Assembly (NCBI GenBank): GCA_025353085.1
Contig: JANXRI010000400.1
Location: 1-5,878 of the forward strand
Direction: 5' to 3'
Origin: Betaproteobacteria bacterium
Lineage (GTDB): Bacteria; Pseudomonadota; Gammaproteobacteria; Burkholderiales; SG8-41
Length of the DNA stretch: 5,878 nt
Within the stretch, counting starts at the first letter, position 1; each line of letters begins with the position of its first letter. The translations under genes were made by a program, and so were the position numbers. Below are positions 5,643 to 5,878 of the stretch, piece by piece. A model generated the notes under the pieces. It was not told the origin of the DNA. It saw nothing but the letters and a program-made list of their open reading frames with translations, and ran no database searches.

Positions 5643-5878
5643 GTGAAACGCATCGATACCCATAGCCATGTGATTCCCGAGACCATCATCGATGCCATGC
5701 GGGCCGAGCCCGATTTGTACAAGACAAAAATCGGCGGCGAGCGCGGCAACTACACTTTCACGCGCGGCAAGGTTACCTTCGATCTGATTACGGAATTTTA
5801 TGATGCCGATGCGAAAGTCGAGTCGATGGATCGGAAAGGGCTCGATATTTCGTACATTTCGCCCGGCCCGCAGACATT
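5643..5878 (+). CDS. Amidohydrolase, ACMSD-type (N-terminal part)
   Basis: The frame opens at GTG 5643 and runs off the end of the window after 78 full codons. The first residues, MKRIDTHSHVIPETIIDAM, carry the HxH metal motif (H7, H9) on the first strand of an amidohydrolase TIM barrel. Later, DADAKVESMDRKGLDISYIS (from about residue 52) is the usual 'leader of the second strand' region, in which relatives read MDxxGxDxxxxSxxP, ending here in SPGPQ. This layout fits the amidohydrolase_2 family, which includes ACMS decarboxylase (ACMSD), gamma-resorcylate and isoorotate decarboxylases, and various hydrolases of ring-derived carboxylates. The later metal His and Asp residues are beyond the window, so hydrolase and decarboxylase cannot be separated. 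It has its own apparent promoter and may start a second transcription unit of the same cluster. Confidence 0.85.
   Translation, partial: MKRIDTHSHVIPETIIDAMRAEPDLYKTKIGGERGNYTFTRGKVTFDLITEFYDADAKVESMDRKGLDISYISPGPQT

Overview
The window reads as an accessory catabolic gene cluster from a Gram-negative proteobacterium, most likely a member of the Burkholderiales. The grounds are the high GC content (about 60% by eye), strong G/C preference at third codon positions, and a Bug/TctC-type periplasmic solute-binding protein, a family greatly expanded in that order. Eight protein-coding genes were found, all on the + strand, six complete and one cut at each edge. No RNA gene, mobile element, CRISPR array or long repeat was seen.

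Layout: (1) 1-372, C-terminal part of a thiamine-diphosphate (TPP) enzyme of the acetolactate synthase / 2-oxoacid decarboxylase superfamily. (2) 412-972 and 983-1528, two single-domain cupin proteins that are diverged paralogues, 10 nt apart. (3) 1529-1657, a 129-nt gap holding at most a weak promoter and a small palindrome, followed by 1658-2608, an exported Bug-type receptor. (4) 2658-3335, a bicupin. (5) 3361-4329, a Gfo/Idh/MocA-type NAD(P)-dependent oxidoreductase. (6) 4339-5520, an FMN-dependent 2-hydroxyacid dehydrogenase closely resembling bacterial (S)-mandelate dehydrogenase. (7) 5521-5642, a 122-nt gap with a perfect TATAAT box. (8) 5643-end, N-terminus of an ACMSD-type amidohydrolase.

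How they may work together (inference): the receptor would capture a small carboxylate in the periplasm. The FMN dehydrogenase could oxidise a 2-hydroxyacid to a 2-oxoacid, and the TPP enzyme could decarboxylate or ligate that product, as MdlB and MdlC do in the mandelate pathway. The Gfo/Idh/MocA oxidoreductase, the cupins (dioxygenase, isomerase or hydrolase-like) and the amidohydrolase (a family with many non-oxidative decarboxylases) would act on other intermediates. The substrate cannot be read from the sequence. The combination does not match any textbook operon I recognise, so the pathway is the most interesting open question here. Several of the enzymes also carry substitutions at classical metal-binding or catalytic positions, reported separately.
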